Assembly: GCF_001522545.3 (NCBI RefSeq)
Contig: NC_031799.1
Span: 49,018,230 to 49,082,229, forward strand
Source of the DNA: Parus major
Taxonomy: Eukaryota > Chordata > Aves > Passeriformes > Paridae
Length of the DNA: 64,000 nucleotides
Direction: 5' to 3'
The notes under the pieces are model-generated. The model made no database searches. It saw only the letters and a list, made by a program, of their open reading frames with translations, and was not told the origin of the DNA. A program made the position numbers and the translations under genes. This document shows, piece by piece, positions 61,682 through 64,000 of this stretch (position 1 is its first letter; the number at the start of each line of letters is the position of its first letter).

Positions 61682-62258
61682 TGTAGAGGTTTATTAAAAC
61701 ATAAACATAATTCCCCCATGGTGTTGGTTGCACCACATCCAGCAGCGAAGCCCCCCACAGTCACTCACTCATTCCTGCACCAGTGGGATCATGGACAGAA
61801 TGACAAGGGTAAAAGCCAGAAGACTTGCAAGCTGATATAAAAACATATTAGTGTTACCTTAACAATCAACACAAAACGAGGAATTAACTCACTACATCCC
61901 TTGGGCAGGCAAGTGTTCGGCCTTCTCCAGGAGAGCTGGGCCCCATCACATATGATGGTGACCTAAACAGACAAACATCCTCACTCCAAATGTGCACCCC
62001 TTCCCTCTTCTGCCCCCCACTTTGTGTTCTGAGCACCATGCCCCTGCTGCATGTCCTCCCAACCTCACATGCACACTCAACCTTTTTACCACCATGGCAA
62101 TATGAAGAACAGGAAAGACCTATGTATAAGCCATGCTCAGCATTAACAAAACCATCTCCATATTCTCAACCCGGTGTTCAGGCCAAATCTGAAACACAGC
62201 CCCATACCAACCACTGTGGAGAAAATTAAGTCTACACCAGTGAAAACCATCAAACCCA
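61682..62258 (-). mobile_element. Avian endogenous retrovirus LTR, copy 2
   Basis: The same family and orientation as the copy at 1108-1641, and more complete. Recognisable blocks are CATGGTGTTGGTTGCACCAC (61718-61737), CAGCAGCGAAGCCCCCCAC (61740), GGGCCCCATCACATATGATG (61938-61957) and GAGAAAATTAAGTCTACACC near the right end. On the minus strand it ends with AATAAA (61690-61695) and ...CTACA. The position expected for the TATA box (near 62020) is degraded. No retroviral coding sequence flanks it, so it is likely a solo LTR. Boundaries are approximate. The 79-codon frame at 61990-62229 lies in the LTR and is not a gene. Confidence 0.78.
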
Positions 62259-64000
62259 CATTAATATTTCAGTCAGTGGTGTCTGTGAATTCTGTTTTTG
62301 ATGACCTGTAACTCATCTAATGATTCATAATATGTTATTGTAAGCATAAATTGTCATACAAGAATTCTGGACATCTGTAGGCAAAGCACATTCTATGAAT
62401 GATGACTAATATCTCAGTTCAAGCGAAAAACAGATTATGCCTTTTGGCTGTGATAGATAGAAAATATAAATAGGTTTATATCATACTAAAGAACTAAATT
62501 CTAGATGATCTATGCAGCATACATTAATCTTGTGTTATCACCTAAATCCTCAACAAATCTGTATTTAGAAACTAAGACAGAGTTCCAAAAATTTATCAAT
62601 TTTGATAGGAAACTATTCATTAAGTACAGTTATATTCAGTACGTTGTTTTGAGGTCTAAGCTCACCTTGAAAAATATACTCCTTCCAGACGAACAGAATC
62701 CCATTACAGGTCTTTCCTTGCCTCTTCAGAATCAGATTTCAGCTGATGTACACTATTTTCTTCAGTCTAAGTAACAGTATTTTATGCAGAAATTACGGAT
62801 GTCTTGTAAAAGATTACTTCATAAAACATCTTCTCCTGGTTCATTCAAAAACTGTCCATGTTTTCTGAATAGACTTTACAGGCCCTTTAGAAAAAATGTC
62901 TCAAGTGTATTTGTTATATTTCTTGGATTACTTTAGACAATCAGAGAACATGAATGCAGGGTAGGTGGCATCTGCCATATTTAAGAGTCTGTCAGAGTTT
63001 TCACAGACATTCTGTGGTGTATCCACTGACATGCTGATGTGACACTGAAAAACATATCACTTCAGGGCATCAAAACCTTCCCAGAATATGCAATGAGCAG
63101 GGTGCACAGTTCAAGAAACATAGGCAAAATATTCACTCAGCAACATTCTTGTGGTGCAAACTGCTTGGTGAAATTTATTAAAAAATATTGAAGAGATATA
63201 TGCTCATGATACCAAACTGGAATATGTTGTAAAAAATATATCATTTTTAAAGCATTAATTTCTTTGTTTTCACCTAACAATAGTTGTCTTAAATTAATTT
63301 AAAGCCAGAATTTCTAGGTTATATCAGGTCCAGACAAATAACCCAAAATAAGTCAGTGCACAAAACTTTGTTAATTCTTGACCCGTAATATGACATTTCA
63401 ATACCCCTCGGTCTAAAGAAAGAGGTTAAGCATCCTATGATTTGTGTTATATGAGATGGGGTAACCAAAATCTAGTGTAACTGAACTAAAACACAAATAA
63501 GCATGGTTTGTTGATTTCAGTGAGAAGTTTGCCTAAGAAAATACTTGAAGGGCAGATTTCTTTTTCCATGAGTATACAATTGAAAAAATTTTGATACCAG
63601 TGTATGGCAACTGAAGGAAACATAGGGGAGTTGTTTCATAAAATATTTTTAAATAAAAAGATTTTAATATTAATTAAATAATTACTTTGATAATTATATC
63701 TTTATAATTTTACTTATTCACAATTTTTACTTATCTAATAAGTATATTACTTTCTCTTTGATGCAAATGTGAAAACAATCAGGATTGTTTACTACTGGTA
63801 GCAGAAACAGAATTAAAATCAGGGGCTCCTGCAGGCCAGTGCAAAAAGCTTAGCAGAGTGAATAATTTGTTTTTCTTCTATTCAATTCTTATCTCCTCCA
63901 CAATTTTATTCCTATTAGCACAGTAAATTGGTAGGAAGATGGTAGGGAAAAAATTGCCCTTTTTTAACCTTTTAAAATATCATCTCAGTGCTTTTGAAAT
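62259..64000. other. Unique intergenic DNA to window end
   Basis: About 1.7 kb of AT-rich DNA. An 89-codon frame (62505-62774) has no recognised similarity. Nothing else is seen. Confidence 0.5.

Noticed and set aside
1..64000. CRISPR arrays, tRNA, rRNA, phage, operon or defence-system signatures
   Set aside because: None seen. The sequence is vertebrate nuclear DNA, and no regularly spaced repeats with unique spacers or RNA-gene core motifs were found.

Overview
The window looks like bird nuclear DNA. It is AT-rich and CpG-poor, with one unmistakable vertebrate exon. It carries many 5'-truncated CR1 LINE copies ending in ATTCT/ATAGAATC-type tails and several solo-LTR-like retroviral remnants of avian type. 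Other reptiles also carry CR1, so 'bird' rests on the combination and on my recognition of the LTR family. Recognised transposable elements cover roughly a tenth of the window, which is normal for a bird.

The only gene I can support is the last coding exon of CAAP1 (caspase activity and apoptosis inhibitor 1), at 3534-3877 on the + strand. Positions 1-3533 are then its last intron, which contains one diverged LTR. The 3' UTR follows, with candidate polyadenylation signals at 4338, 4700 and 5243. In human (9p21.2) the region beyond the 3' end of CAAP1 is a very large gene-poor interval running toward TUSC1 and ELAVL2. The remaining ~59 kb here, with no convincing exon, fits the same arrangement. 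Human 9p corresponds to the avian Z chromosome, so Z linkage is likely but is an inference.

Layout: 1-3533 CAAP1 intron with LTR copy 1 (1108-1641); 3534-~5260 CAAP1 terminal exon and 3' UTR; 5.3-12.8 kb unique DNA plus a minus-strand LTR (8312-8935) beside two hairpins; 12.8-27.1 kb a stretch dotted with CR1 fragments (12.9, 15.1, 18.3, 18.7, 22.5, 26.5 kb) and a possible LTR end (20.3 kb); 27-42 kb mostly unique DNA with simple repeats, including an AAAGG array broken by a 380-base assembly gap (31384-31763) and a pure 16-unit TTTTG array (40131-40211); 42.1-43.2 kb the longest CR1 copy, with reverse transcriptase remnants; 43-51 kb unique AT-rich DNA; 51.3-54.9 kb three CR1 pieces, including an unusual endonuclease-domain fragment; 55-61.6 kb unique DNA with a CCCTTT array (56.3 kb); 61.68-62.26 kb LTR copy 2, the same family and orientation as copy 1; then unique DNA to the end.

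I found no operon-like system, CRISPR array, tRNA, rRNA or other novel machinery. The longest open frame outside repeats and the gap (121 codons) is about what chance gives in DNA of this length and composition. The points most worth a second look are the repeat/gap locus, the split CR1, the set of perfect hairpins and the synteny implication.
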